A DNA stretch of 64,000 nt from Euclidia mi (GCA_944739405.2 OX123193.2:8688331-8752330); one strand, 5' to 3'; positions 49,301-59,295 are shown, counted from the first letter of the stretch. The notes: a model not told the origin generated them from the letters alone. Numbers and translations are program-made.

Positions 49301-49838
49301 CTGGGAACAATTGGGGCAGCGCACCAGAGTAGACGAAGTGCAAGGTTGATCCGCACCTATTTCATCATCACCCTTGCCACCGTTATAAGACATTAAACTG
49401 AAAAATCACTCACTAAAAATAAATACTATCTAAATAACAACAATAATATCAAAACAACAACACAAACGCTTGACTTTGTCACTGTCGATTGGTAAGTTTT
49501 TATTGTCCGTGGTGGCGGCTTTCGGCCGCCGGCCAGTACGCTGACGGAGGCCGGCATAGCGTCACATCAGCCCTGTTAGCGGAGCGGAGGCTACGCGCCG
49601 CTGCTCACGCCAGCCAGCAAGAAAATTTTCCTTATTTCTTGTTTTATATGATCAGTAACATTTATCTTGTACGTAAAGAAGTTGTCACACCGATGACACT
49701 TTTTCTTTTCATCAATAATGGTGAAAATTATATACAATTTTCCAAGTAATTTTCACAATAGATGGAAAATACTATTGTTAGTTATTAATATTGCCAAGCG
49801 ATGGACTAATTTACAATATTTTTTATTTATTTTTATTT
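46387..49838 (-). mobile_element. intact REL-endonuclease LINE (R2-superclade type)
   Basis: Flanked by the 10-bp target duplication atttcttcca (46377-46386 and 49839-49848). Copy A (40211-40220) and the third copy show the empty site. The 5' UTR is 49394-49838, with a GC-rich part near 49500-49610. The 3' UTR is 46387-46501, T-rich on the sense strand and ending in a TA microsatellite. Total 3452 bp. Confidence 0.92.
46502..49393 (-). CDS. single-ORF non-LTR retrotransposon polyprotein (zinc finger, RT, restriction-like endonuclease)
   Basis: 963 codons without interruption. The protein should bind its RNA and target, nick DNA and prime reverse transcription. An N-terminal C2H2 finger has C26, C29, H44 and H49. 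The reverse transcriptase shows SAGGLDGLTPQHL, GIRPIVVGCTYRRMAAKI, LGFGSKGGCEAA, ILKVDLKNAFNSV (motif A), GCQQGDPLGPLIFSL (motif B), WYLDDG with Y463-D466 (motif C), LNPTKCE and LRLLGSP. The C-terminal CX1CX8HX4C cluster is C772, C774, H783, C788, followed by RPD 830-832 and VWD with D848. This matches the CCHC plus PD-X12-15-D restriction-like endonuclease of R2, R4 and NeSL-type elements. No apurinic endonuclease domain is present. All catalytic residues are in place. The start is the first ATG, 13 codons before a DQPCTSS stretch, and upstream is GC-rich UTR. The exact clade is not determined. Confidence 0.93.
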   Translation of the reverse strand: MSYNGGKGDDEIGADQPCTSSTLVRCPNCSQARYFKGERGLKVHFGKIHKNQNVLSGPKTSTHTHNNTIVSPKIPFWQYLSQLKNSIPVLKRIPRGASPSVAQNLAQCIGLVTRENSITAWEQLITFPYRILHAQTDRITKKTITSKIKENCNNSASHLNPHPPKPYRNSPIYHYVESKLREGDIRGASRLLFSSDVVAPCSADTLASLQSKHPAPGDNLSFPDPPDTNSDCLNVTAKDVVAAVCSFQSGSAGGLDGLTPQHLKDLACASAGAAGDALLRELTALINLMLSGNVNDDIVPILYGANLCALRKRDGGIRPIVVGCTYRRMAAKICCRYYYSNLGNKFQPLQLGFGSKGGCEAAIHALSTYLGCNGGEVILKVDLKNAFNSVNRDTLLTQVKIETPKIYNFLWQCYRNPSKLIFKENLLESAVGCQQGDPLGPLIFSLAIHPIISQLNSKFNIWYLDDGTLAGDVQTVYQDLAFLKSKFSSIGLDLNPTKCEIFINDNLNKSSILSKFQFLTPNITHIEKSSLRLLGSPILDEGFDTFIHEKIQNFSEISDRLLKINIHSAFTIIRYCLFVPKFTHAIRASPFWKNSSLLIEMDKIIQTTLSKILNIALNDRLWLQASLPVRFGGLGIRKLSDVSLPAFLSSVHSTAELTRKILAPTLVNSEVPCKTDATNAWRRACPSTELPRNLSSQRQWDGPLCSRIRENLLSTSSNAAERARLLAVGEWESGLWLQALPSSNIGTMLDDTTFRIASCLRLGAPCVTPHRCHCGEAVDRLGHHGLSCSRSAGRISRHGNLNDILRRALVSAGVPAHLEPQGLVRNDGKRPDGMSLLPWKLGRPLVWDATCVDTLAPSHLPSTAGCAGAAAATAETLKRRKYVNLVGDYVFEPFGVETLGPWGPSARSLFRDLAKRLVDASRDQKAGLYLAQKVSIAVQRGNAASVLGTLPVDGDVDEFHDAL

Positions 49839-50082
49839 ATTTCTTCCATGTATGAAATAAATAAATATTGTGTTACTAGTTTCCTACCTAAGTGGCAATG
49901 TGGTAGGTACCTACAGACTACCTCATAAAAAGCTATGATAGTTATTTATCAATCCATAGTTACTAATATTATAAATAGCAAAATATGTTTGCTGGTTTGC
50001 CCCTTTCACGAGCAAAGGATTGATGCGGTTTTTGTTATAAAGATAGGTGAAGGGCTGGGACGTGGCATGAGCTACATTAGTT

Positions 50083-50431
50083 GATTGAATCAGGCGTTAC
50101 TTGGCGGTACTCCATTGTAAGCTAATGGAAGGAAAGAGGAACCCACCACGCACCCTCGGATTGACCACCCCAACTATTGCAATAGAAAATGGTTGACAAT
50201 ACCGAACTCCTTCAAAAGGATAAGGGATATAGGAATGGTAGGGGTTTCAGGAAGATACCTGCTTTGCAGTATCCCGCTATATGCGCCGAATATTCTTCGA
50301 CACGTGTTTCGCCTCTGCACGAGGCATCCTCAGGAGCGATGGGCAACGTCTGAGAGCTTTTTCTATTTTTCTATTGCAATAGTTGGGGTGGTCAATCCGT
50401 GGGTGCCTGGTGGGTTCCTCTTTCCTTCCAT
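50083..50431. mobile_element. 349-bp insertion with 15-bp target duplication, copy B
   Basis: Same insertion as 40453-40801, with tgagctacattagtt at 50068-50082 and 50432-50446. Differs by about one base (ggggtttcag for ggggttccag). Inherited by duplication, not a second insertion. Confidence 0.85.
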
Positions 50432-50544
50432 TGAGCTACATTAGTTCATAGCAGGCGAAACCACGGGCCACAGGCCACAGCTAGTTTCTTCCACATAATT
50501 ATAATTTTATTAGCGAATAGCTGCTGCCTCTACTCAGAAGTAGG

Positions 50545-50905
50545 TATGTTATGTGACTTTCAGACCAGATTTCAGCCACGGCGGCTAGTCTCATAAGAAA
50601 CTAGCTATCTGCATGGGACATATATTATTATAGTGTACGAGTTTATGCGCAAAATACATTTGGATTCGTTATTCCCTCACTCCCATAGCCCGATAGAACA
50701 GCACAGGTACATGTGACAACATAACGTGCTTTCCAAAGATCATCGCCATATCTCTGATTCCGAACTTCTATTGGATGATTCTGAATACAAAAAAAGCAAT
50801 ATCACTTTTTGTTTAACCCAGGAATCGAACCCGAGACTTCATGATCCGCAGTCGCTTATAGATAGTATAAGCGACTAAGTAGTCGGACCACAGAAGCAGT
50901 CTTTC
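50545..50905 (-). repeat. SINE family 4, copy B
   Basis: Counterpart of 40905-41280. A short AT indel near 50620 distinguishes it. Confidence 0.65.
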
Positions 50906-51072
50906 AGGAGCATGTAGCAAAGTTGCGACATACCTAGTGCTCCCGTACGGCCCCCAAGGAACATACATGCCAAATTGAAGCTTCTAGCAACCATTAATTT
51001 TAGCTGTGCATTGTCTGGCAGTATGTAACAGTGGAATTTTACATGTACAGATTATGACTATGCATATCAATG

Positions 51073-51397
51073 TAGGAGCGATAGCCTAGCGGAGAGACCG
51101 ACGGACTGCTGCGCAGAGGGTCTCGGGTTCGAATCCACGGCGCCCCCCAATGACTTTTCGAAGTTATGTGCGTATTAAATTGTTAATTATCGCAAGCTAT
51201 ACGGTGAAGGAAAAAATCGTGAGGAAACCTGCAAGTCTGAGAGTTCGCCATAATGTTCCCGAAAGACATGTGAACTCTGCCAACCCGCACTTGGCCAGAG
51301 CGTGGTGGACTATGGCCTTACCCTTCTCATAGTGAGAAGACGCCCGTGCCCAGCAGTGGGACAAATTATACACAGGGCCAATGATGATGATGATATC
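51073..51397 (+). repeat. SINE family 2b, full length, copy B
   Basis: The complete version: tRNA-like head, B box gggttcgaatcc, body with 'ccaacccgcacttggccaga' and 'ccttctcatagtgagaagac', then 'cccagcagtggga' resembling the RTE 3' end, and an (atg)n tail. The shared tail suggests dependence on RTE machinery. Confidence 0.8.
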
Positions 51398-51684
51398 AAT
51401 GTGGCAGTGATAGACTAATGACGAGACTACCAAACTTCTACGCGTTAGCTCGAGACAGTTTAAACTCACGCAAGGCACCGCTGCCTTTTCAAACTAGCAA
51501 GTTAGCAAGCGATAGTAATTAATAATTTAATACGCTTGTGCGCTTGCTTAACGGTGAAGGAAGCCATCGTCAGGCGATTGCCGGTTTGCATGTCTGAGAG
51601 TTCGCTATAATGTTCTCGAAAGACAATGTGTTCTGTTCTGCTCTCAAAGTTATGGTGAATTGTGGCCTAAACCTTCGCATAGTT

Positions 51685-51890
51685 TTTTTTTAGGACCGCA
51701 GTAGGACTAAATCCTGTGTAGCGGGGGACTTTACAAACATACAACTAACGGACACAGTAAACACACAGACTCGAAACAACAATTTATGAATCACACAAAG
51801 TGTTGCCTCGTGTGGGGATCGAACCCACAACACTCGGCGCAGTGTCAAACGGCGAGGCGGCCGCTTAAATCACTACATTAACGGTGCAGT
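51685..51890 (-). repeat. SINE family 3, copy B
   Basis: Counterpart of 41994-42200, nearly identical. Confidence 0.8.
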
Positions 51891-52529
51891 CAGTTAGAAG
51901 AATGCACTTTCCTGTAGTGTAACAGATTATAAACAAAGGCTAAAAAGAAGATAGCGAAGAAGCGAAGATAAAATCAAGAAAATCATTGACAGTTCAAATG
52001 AATACAGATTTACATAGAAGCGCATTTCTTAAGGATTTCGTGTGCCGATTCCAAGTGGCGAGTTGGCGACTGTTGTCAGTGTACTTCGTAGTTGGCGGCG
52101 CTGGCGTCGTTCTCCTTCTCTCTTGCTCTCGTAATTAAGATACACAGGAGAAATGTTCGTCTCTCTTGCACTCGTAGAGACAGCTGTCACAGCATGGTCA
52201 CAGCGCGACTACCACGCCGCCAAGCGGCAATATGGGTCACAGAAAGTTTGTCTACAGAGCGCCCATGAGAAATGCGTCTCTATGTTAAAATCTATGCTCT
52301 ATGGTTCAGCTTACCGTTAATATGACACTGCACGAATGGCGGCACGATTAAGTACTAGGTATTTCCGTGGCAACGAGCATTGGAGATCGTATCCCTATAC
52401 TAGAGCATACATGCGTATTTTACAATTTCTGTTAACCAAAAAACTGCATAGGCAAAATGGATGCAGAAAGTGGATCTGAGTTGTGGTTGAAATTTTTTAA
52501 GTTCTATGGTAGTGGTTTGTAACAAATAG

Positions 52530-53498
52530 TTAGGAACCATAGTGTATTAGTTTTAGGTCCTTAATGTGCCAAAACCCAATAGAATTTCCAGACGCGTCCG
52601 ACAACTCATAAACGAGAGGCGACTTTTTATTAATCACTGTGCACTTCACGAATTTAGGGGCTAGTTTCTTACAGAAGGACTTATTCTTGTCGCTCTGATA
52701 AAAAGTCCTTTTCCACACTGTGTCTCCCACATTAAACTCAGCTGGTTTACGGCGTAAATTATACGTTTGGGAATTCCTAGCATAAGCTTGAATGAGGAGT
52801 GCCTGAACTTTGTCAAATATGCCTGATAAGTGGCCTATGTTTTCTGCATAATCATCCCTAGGTATGTATACTATATCATCAGCGTCCGTGTCGACATAGT
52901 GTGAGCCGCATGGAACTAATTCACGTTCATAGACTAAAAAACTAGGTGTATAGCCCGTGACTTCATTAACTGCAGTATTTAATGCAAACTGCACCTTAGG
53001 TAGGAGAGTGTCCCATAATCTCTGGTCATTTCCTACAAACGCCGCTAAGGTAGAACCAATGGTTTTATTATAGCGTTCGACCGTATTGACATGTGGGGAA
53101 TATTTAGGAGTATAATGAAGATTAGGGATTTTGTACTTGCGCAACATAGCTTTTAAAGTAGCACTGACAAACTGTTTACCATTGTCCAATATAATTCTAA
53201 ATGGTATACCATGAACTAAAAATATTTTTTCATCCAAAATATTAGTTATTATTTCAGCAGTTGCGCGCCTGATAGGAAAAAGTAGACAGTATTTACTAAA
53301 ACAACAAGTTACTACAAAGATGTAGGTGTTTTGTTTTCTTGTGACGGGTAGTGGCCCCACCAAATCTACACTAATGGTTTGGAAGGGTCGTGAACACACT
53401 TTGGGTCGTCCCATGGTTCCCAATGGTGCATGGTTCTGATGTTTGAGCGCGATACAAGTGTCGCAAGAATTTGTGAACTTAACTACGTCATCGCGCAT
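52530..53498 (-). pseudogene. gypsy integrase core, 322 codons open, copy B
   Basis: Integrase inserts element cDNA into chromosomes. In the open part: zinc-binding cysteines (SCDTC, residues 11-15), catalytic D45 (SVDLVGPLP), D105 (LDNGKQF) and E141 (NTVERYN), spaced 60 and 35 as in a DD35E core, then a C-terminal domain with FNVGDTVW. It is cut from its N-terminal part by TAG at 53502-53504 replacing tryptophan. Open otherwise, so only lightly decayed. Confidence 0.9.
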
Positions 53499-53504
53499 TT
53501 TGGG

Positions 53505-54165
53505 CTAATAGTAACGCAGTGCTAAGCGCTTGTAAGTTTTAAATATACCGAAATGCCCCGAAGTGGGTTTGGCATGGTTCTCTAATATGGCATTATTTCG
53601 ATCAGAAGAAGGTAGTACTTCTTTCCATTCGAACTCCTTCCGTAGCATACACCTAGATTTAATCAAACGATACAATTTATTATTTTTAATAGAATAGTCT
53701 GGATAGTCATTAGGCGAAGATAAACAACCATTGTAGGTGGCTGAATACCATTGATCAGTGTCAATATTAGGATCATTCACGTTATTATTATTCGCGTTAA
53801 TTATATTTACAGGTAGGGATCGTGATAACACATCGGCTATAATATTATCTGCGCCGCGCCGATGCTTTATTTCGAAGTTAAAGGCTGACAGACGAACCGA
53901 CCACCGAGCTAATCTACCAGTCGGGTTGCTCAAGTTTAGGAACCATTTCAGTGCAGAATGGTCAGTATACACCACGAACTTTAACCCGTTATCTAAATAA
54001 CAGCGCCAATATTCGAGGGCTGTTAGAACTGTTAGCAGTTCTCTGTCTCCCATTCTGTTATACTCTTTTTTGTTCCTGTGCATTTAGTGACCTACTCATG
54101 TAAGCGATTGGTAGTTCCACGCCATCTATTTCTTGTGTAAGCAACCCACCGATGCCATAGAACCA
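53505..54165 (-). pseudogene. gypsy RNase H and integrase zinc-binding region
   Basis: The minus strand reads IGGLLTQEIDGVELPIAYMS, then after a one-base shift EYNRMGDRELLTVLTALEYW, VYTDHSALKWFLNLSN and HRRGADNIIADVLSR. These are typical Ty3/gypsy RNase H motifs, followed by HAKPTSGHFGIFKTYKRL of the HHCC domain. The shift near 54080 and the TAG at 53502 inactivate it. The polymerase domain that should precede it is absent. Confidence 0.88.
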
Positions 54166-54173
54166 TAGTGGTT

Positions 54174-54424
54174 TGTAACACTACGACGTAGGGTCAGTAG
54201 GTACGCTTAGTTATAGTAGGTAGGTAGTAGAAGCGACGTTAGAGTAGCGGTGCCGACCTCTCTATCGGCCCCTTTATATACCGGCCCTCCATCAGAGTTC
54301 GTGTTGGCGAAGCTTGACCAAATATGGGCAAAACTTACGAGCGCGGACGATGGCCTTCCCTGATTGGCCGAGCGTATGGACGGTATTATGACGTACACTC
54401 GGTAGGTACCGGTCATACGCTACA
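54174..54424 (-). repeat. gypsy 5' LTR
   Basis: The 251-bp unit starts TGTAGCGTATGACC and ends GTGTTACA on the minus strand (TG...CA). A TATA-like tatataaag is present near 54272-54281. It is the only LTR seen, so the boundary rests on TG/CA and on position. Confidence 0.65.
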
Positions 54425-55604
54425 ACTTACCTAACTAAATACAATGCTAGAAGTTAGTTCGAAAAACATTTTTTGTTACATTGATTGTATCATCGCTCAT
54501 AATATAAAAGTACCTATTAAACCGTAGTAAGTACCACTCTACAAAGAAAGAATTGTTTTTCTTATATATTACTATTACTTATTTAAGTTAGCAAAGAGTT
54601 AAAGAATATTCACTATTATTAGTTTCCCAACCAAGTTTTAACCTCACTTTGTCATGACGGGCTTACACAAAATTTAATAACAATAGCGCTTCCACAGCAC
54701 ACATTACAACCGCACAAGCACCAGACCTAATACATATTATACACATTAATGGAATTTACAACACCCGCAATATTGTAAAAAATTCACAACCCACAATTAT
54801 ATGTTACATATAACCGAACAATCACAATTTGCCAACCAACACGGAATTAAGTCCTTTTGCGATTTAGATGCAACATTGCGGCTAGCAAATGGACACCAAT
54901 TTTGCACACCACAACCGCCTAATGGCTCATCCTGTAATATACTGGGGCTTGTTAATCCGTATTAAATAATTGCATCGTTTCACATACGTTAGAGTATAGC
55001 TGATCGACCGAAATAAAATGCCTTGTACGGGCTTTACGGCTAAAAATAATAGTAATAAAACTGATTGATATTGCTCATTATTTATTTGTAGGCGTCAAAC
55101 TTGTATTGACTTGATTGGAAGTTCAATGCAGTTCAATATAAAACATGCACGTTTATATTAAATTATACGGGACAATAGCCTGGATCCGACGGCTTAACGT
55201 GCTCCCCGAGGCACGGGGTAAGCGATAATTAACCATTATGTACTTTTCAGAATAAAATTAAATGTATTCTAGCACTGTTTTATAGTAAGGTCAGTAACGT
55301 TACCTAACTTATCTTTACTATTATATTATACAAGGTTATTTCGCGGGTCTTACTCGTGATAAATAATATATTTGAGGCATAAACTCCTCGGTATTTGCCA
55401 ACGATTCAGCAGATTTGCTTCGGCCGTGGTCGCGGCAGGACTTTTCAATATTGATTTGAAAAGAGAGAATAATAGTGAACAGTAATGTCACTATTATTCT
55501 CTCTTTTCATTAGTAGACTAAACTAACTCCATACTTCTTGAGTTGGGTAGCGGTTTGGCTGTGTCTGTGACATGGCCACAGTCTATAATAATATAATTTA
55601 ATAA
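54425..55604. other. flank of gypsy; mostly intergenic
   Basis: 54429-54570 is host flank also present at 63213-63355. A SINE 2a scrap lies at 55181-55240 ('gacggcttaacgtgctcccc'), and a strong hairpin at 55458-55508. No gene. Confidence 0.5.
55458..55508. repeat. 21-bp perfect hairpin
   Basis: Arms 55458-55478 and 55488-55508 (gaaaagagagaataatagtg type) are perfectly complementary around a 9-base loop. Confidence 0.9.
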
Positions 55605-55609
55605 TAATA

Positions 55610-55855
55610 TTCTACCACATTCACACAGCACCATCTAGTCCCAAACTAAGCAGAAGCTTGTACTATGGGTACCTACTAGACAATGGATGAACATAATACG
55701 TACTTATATTTTTTTTGTAAATACATACACATAGAAACACCCATACCAAGACAAACATCCATGTTCATGCACACAAATGTTTGACTTGAGCGGCAATCTA
55801 ACCCGCGTCCTTCGGCGTGGCAGTCGTTTATACTCCTGCTACGCCACCGGGTAGT
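55610..55855. repeat. dispersed repeat, copy 2, with tRNA-like edge
   Basis: Matches 3640-3775 and continues further: 'gacttgagcggcaatctaac' and 'ccttcggcgtggcagtcgtt' suggest a tRNA-like head on the minus strand. Confidence 0.55.
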
Positions 55856-55944
55856 CTATGTATGTATAGTGGTGGTTGCCGCCAACCATCAGGTGGGTCG
55901 TTAGCTCGTTTGCCACCAAAAAAAAACTCCCGCGCTAGCATTAT

Positions 55945-56098
55945 ATCCTGCACTGCGGGACATTTTACAAACATGCCAATAATGAACAGAAACCACACCC
56001 TGAATCGAAATAACATTTTGGAGATAAAGTGTTACCTCGTGTGGGGATCGAACTGACAACACTCGGCGCAGTTCTAACCTACGCGCCCACCGGTTACG
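55945..56098 (-). repeat. SINE family 3, diverged copy
   Basis: 'tgcgggacattttacaaaca' and 'cctcgtgtggggatcgaact' are family 3 words. Its tRNA-like head reaches 'cgcgcccaccggttacg', part of which is duplicated at 59477. Confidence 0.6.
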
Positions 56099-56181
56099 TG
56101 TAGTAATATAATATATTCATAAGCCGTAATAGAATTAATCTCCAAGCCGACTTCATCAACTACATAATTTATGTATATATC
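56070..56181. repeat. 112-bp direct repeat, left copy
   Basis: 'cagttctaacctacgcgccc' through 'atgtatatatcac' recurs at 59477-59591 with three or four differences. It comprises 28 bp of a SINE head plus its flank. Confidence 0.85.
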
Positions 56182-56602
56182 ACCGGTGCGCCAAAGTTCA
56201 CCTAAATTTTCAACTCCGATAATTGGAAATCCGAAAATGTTCTTCCTAAAATTTTTCATCCTAACAATCACAATTCCTAACTACTCTGTATCTAATCTTC
56301 ATAACTCCGAAGCATTCAACTTCATAATGTCAGTAGCAATAAACATCTATTTTACTTTTATTTGTTTTCCTATATTTTCTCAACATAACCATCTTTTACA
56401 CTATTATTCAAAGTCATATCTTTTTTGTTTAGATTTATTTTTATTAATAATAATCAGTTTTATATACATTAATTTGTTCGTAACTTTATTTTCACATAAC
56501 TTGTATAACATTATCAGAATAATAGTACCATGGTACTAATACACAATAGTACAATGGTCAAGTTCCAGAAATGAAACGGTCGTATTAATAATTATTGGTT
56601 TA
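56182..56602. other. AT-rich, open frames but no gene recognised
   Basis: A minus-strand frame across 56074-56271 contains FGFPIIGVENLGELWRTG and is protein-like. A plus-strand frame is simply hydrophobic and AT-driven. Neither has recognisable homology or splice context. Confidence 0.35.
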
Positions 56603-56685
56603 GGTTAGGTTAGAACTGTGACCACAACGCACGAGCCGAGCGAGCGAAGTGAGCGTGCCGCGGCAGCGGCCGGCGAAGAAGAACC
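56603..56685. repeat. CG-rich repeat block
   Basis: 'ggttaggttagaactgtg' then 'gagcgagcgaagtgagcgtg' is present inverted within 35638-35715. Part of an unidentified repeat. Confidence 0.6.
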
Positions 56686-56738
56686 GTATCGGTCCCATAG
56701 TTATTGGTTTATGTACGGTTAAAACTGCGGTATATAAA

Positions 56739-57275
56739 CTGCGGTAGCGATTGGAGAATGTGGGCTTGAGAATAAGCAGAACCAAAACAGAGTATATTTT
56801 CTGTGACTTTGGCGGTCTCTCCAGTCCTATACCGGTAACACTCGGCGGTACACTTCTACCAGTAAGCTCCGATTTACGCTACCTAGGTTCACTCCTGCAA
56901 GATGACGGCGAAATTGATCGGGATGTTAGGCAAAGAATCCACGCAGGATGGATGAAATGGCGACAGGTCTCACGCACAATATGCGACCACAAAATGCCTA
57001 TGAAATTAAAGGGCCGCATGTATAAGTCGGTAATAAGACCTGTCGTACTGTATGGAGCTGAGTGTTGGGCTACAAAGAAGATGGACGAGAAACGATTGCA
57101 TGTGGCAGAGATGAGAATGTTACGATGGATGTGTGGAGTGACAAGAATAGACAGAATTAGGAATGATTACATTAGAGGTAGTATGAAAGTGGCGCCCATT
57201 GATGAAAAGATAAAAGGGAGTCGATTGGCCTGGTATGGACATGTTATGCGGAGAGATGAGATGTATGTAGGTAAA
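56739..57275 (+). pseudogene. RTE-type LINE pol C-terminal part, left half
   Basis: Reads ENVGLRISRTKTEYIFCDFG, YLGSLLQDDGEIDRDVRQRI, RPVVLYGAECWATKKMDE and RLAWYGHVMRRDEMYVGK: the thumb and tail of an RTE reverse transcriptase. It is distinct in sequence from the element at 31318. 5'-truncated. Open over nearly 180 codons up to the point where another element is inserted. The continuation lies at 59358-59480. Confidence 0.9.
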
Positions 57276-57694
57276 AAAAACCGGTCAAGTGCGAGTCGGA
57301 CTCGCGCACCGAGGATTCTGTACAAACCTGGAGGTATATAAGTACCAGTCATAGTTATGGTATTTTTATTGCCAAATGAAATCCATAACATTACAGTATG
57401 GAAAGCTGGAGAAGCATAAATTAAATAAAAAGGGGTCTTTGTCGTTTGTAATCAGTCATCCTTTATTTTATATTAATATATATCGCTTATTTTATAATAT
57501 AACTTAAATACCTATACCAACCTTGCAGCAGCCTTGCAAAAGTCTGCTGATGAATGATGGTAAGATTTTTTATCAAAGTTATTGATTTATAAAGTTTTTA
57601 GTGACTATTAGAAATCTGTTACAAAAATACTAATAAAGTACAGAATAATTAGCTAAAAGGTTTAAAGACTGTGTAATTTTTTGAAATCTTAATC

Positions 57695-57775
57695 TCAATC
57701 AGCCTATCGCAGTCCACTGCTGGACATAGGCCTCTCCCAACACGCACCACAGCACACGGTCCTCAGCCTTCCGCA
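57695..57775 (-). repeat. RTE 3' end fragment nested in the element
   Basis: 'cagtccactgctggacatag' and 'gcctctcccaacacgcacc' match the 3' end of RTE elements. Deeply nested: an RTE scrap inside an element inside an RTE fragment. Confidence 0.75.
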
Positions 57776-57785
57776 TCCTTTATCT

Positions 57786-59295
57786 GGGCTATAAGACAAT
57801 GCTTCGTACGAAATTTCGAGATTTTGAGTTCACGGGAAGTACCCTGTAGGTTTTAATTCCCTTGCGAGTAGTCGCGAGTTTGAAAAAATGATGATATTGC
57901 TCTTTCTTTTGATTGCGTAGACATAGAAGTTTGATTTTGTTACAGCCTAACGGTGTTATATACGTGAGTATTTGATATGAATTTCAATTTAATACATCCA
58001 CGCGTTCAAGAGAAAGGGGTAGTACCTTTAAATTGATTAAAAATATTTTTTAATATGCTGTAACTAAAAAAATACGGTTTTCGCAATTTTTCCTTTATAA
58101 GTGATATAAGACGTTGCTTCGTACCAAATTTCAAGATTTTGAGTTCACAAAAAGAACCCTGTAGGTTTTGATTCCCTTGCGAGTAGTCGCGAGTTTGAAA
58201 ATATGATTAAAATGCTCTTACTTTTGATTGCGTAGACATAGAACTTTGATTTTGTTACGCCTAACGGTGTTATATGCGTGAGTATTTGATATGAATTTCA
58301 ATTTAATACCTCTACGCGTTCAAGAGTAAGGGGTAGTAACTTTAAATTTATTAAAAATATTGTTCTTGTATGATGTAACTAAAAATTTATGGTTTTCGTA
58401 ATTTTTCCTTTATATGTGCTATAAGGCGTTGCTTCGTACAAAATTTCAAGATTCTGAGCTCACAGTCAGTACCCTGTAGGTTTTGATTCACTTGCGAGGA
58501 GGCGCAAGTTTGAAAATATACTTATATTGCTCTTTCTTTTGATTACGTTGACATAGAAGCTTGATTTTGTTGCAGTTTAACGGTGTTATATACGTGAATA
58601 TTTGATATGAATTTCAATTTAATACCTCCACGCGTTCAAGAGAAAGGCGTAGTAACTTAAAATTTATGAAAAATATTTTTTTACATGCTTTAACTAAAAA
58701 ATTACGGTTTTCGCAATTTTTCCTTCATATGTGATATAAGACGTTACTTCGTACCAAATTTCAAGATTCTGGGTTCACGGGAAGTACCCTGTAGGTTTTG
58801 ATTCACTTGTGAATAGGCGCGTGTTTGAAAATATGCTTATATTGCTCTTTCTTTTGATTGCGTTGACATAGAAGCTTGATTTAGTTGTAGCCTTACAGTG
58901 TTATGTACTTGAGTATTTGATATGAATTTCAATTTAATACCTCCACGCGTTCAAGAGAAAGGGGTAGTAACTTTAAATTTATTAAAAATATTTTTTTATA
59001 TGCTGTAAGTAAAAATTTACGGTTTTCGCAATTTTTTCTTTATAAGTGAAATAAGACGTTGCTTCGTACCAAATTTCAAGATTCTAAGTTCACGGGAAGT
59101 AGCCTGTAGGTTTTGATTCCAATGCGAGTTTGAAAATATGCTGCAATTTGCAGCATATACAGCTGTATCTTTTGATTGCGTTGGATTAGAAGTTTGATTT
59201 TTTTACAACTCTATGGAACCGTAGATTCGAGTATTGAGTATAAATTTCAGTTCGATACCTCCACGCATTCCTGAGAAAAAGGGTCTTGACAGACG
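57786..59295. repeat. tandem array, 315-bp period, about 4.8 units
   Basis: The anchor ataag before 'acgttgcttcgtac' falls at 57791, 58106, 58421, 58736 and 59051, exactly 315 bp apart each time. Units share 'aaatttcaagattttgag', 'ccctgtaggttttgattc' and 'atgaatttcaatttaatac' with roughly 10 percent divergence. The last unit is shorter and more diverged. Confidence 0.93.

Larger units (their letters stand above)
44126..53772. repeat. 6.165-kb tandem duplication, copy B (with LINE inserted)
   Basis: Head-to-tail with copy A. After removal of the 3.46 kb LINE plus target duplication it has the same length as copy A to within small indels. Its right side runs on into the remaining gypsy sequence to 54424, so copy B keeps the original right flank and copy A the original left flank. 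Confidence 0.93.
52501..54424 (-). mobile_element. internally deleted Ty3/gypsy LTR retrotransposon
   Basis: A 5' LTR (54174-54424) is followed almost at once by RNase H and integrase, so the primer site, gag, protease and reverse transcriptase are gone. At the other end no 3' LTR is visible. 'tggtttgtaaca' occurs at both internal edges (52512-52523 and 54169-54180), suggesting repeat-mediated deletion. The third copy of the locus lacks the element (empty site near 63178-63215). Confidence 0.85.

Noticed and set aside
37961..53772. Large direct repeats considered as LTRs of one giant element
   Set aside because: The units lie directly head to tail and carry unrelated SINEs and half a gypsy; there are no TG/CA termini or tRNA primer site at the edges.
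56171..56539. 122-codon hydrophobic plus-strand reading
   Set aside because: AT-driven composition, no codon bias; the first part overlaps a direct repeat and SINE flank.
57786..59295. Tandem array considered as a CRISPR-like array
   Set aside because: Units are 315 bp with diverged repeats and no repeat-spacer alternation; the context is eukaryotic transposon DNA.
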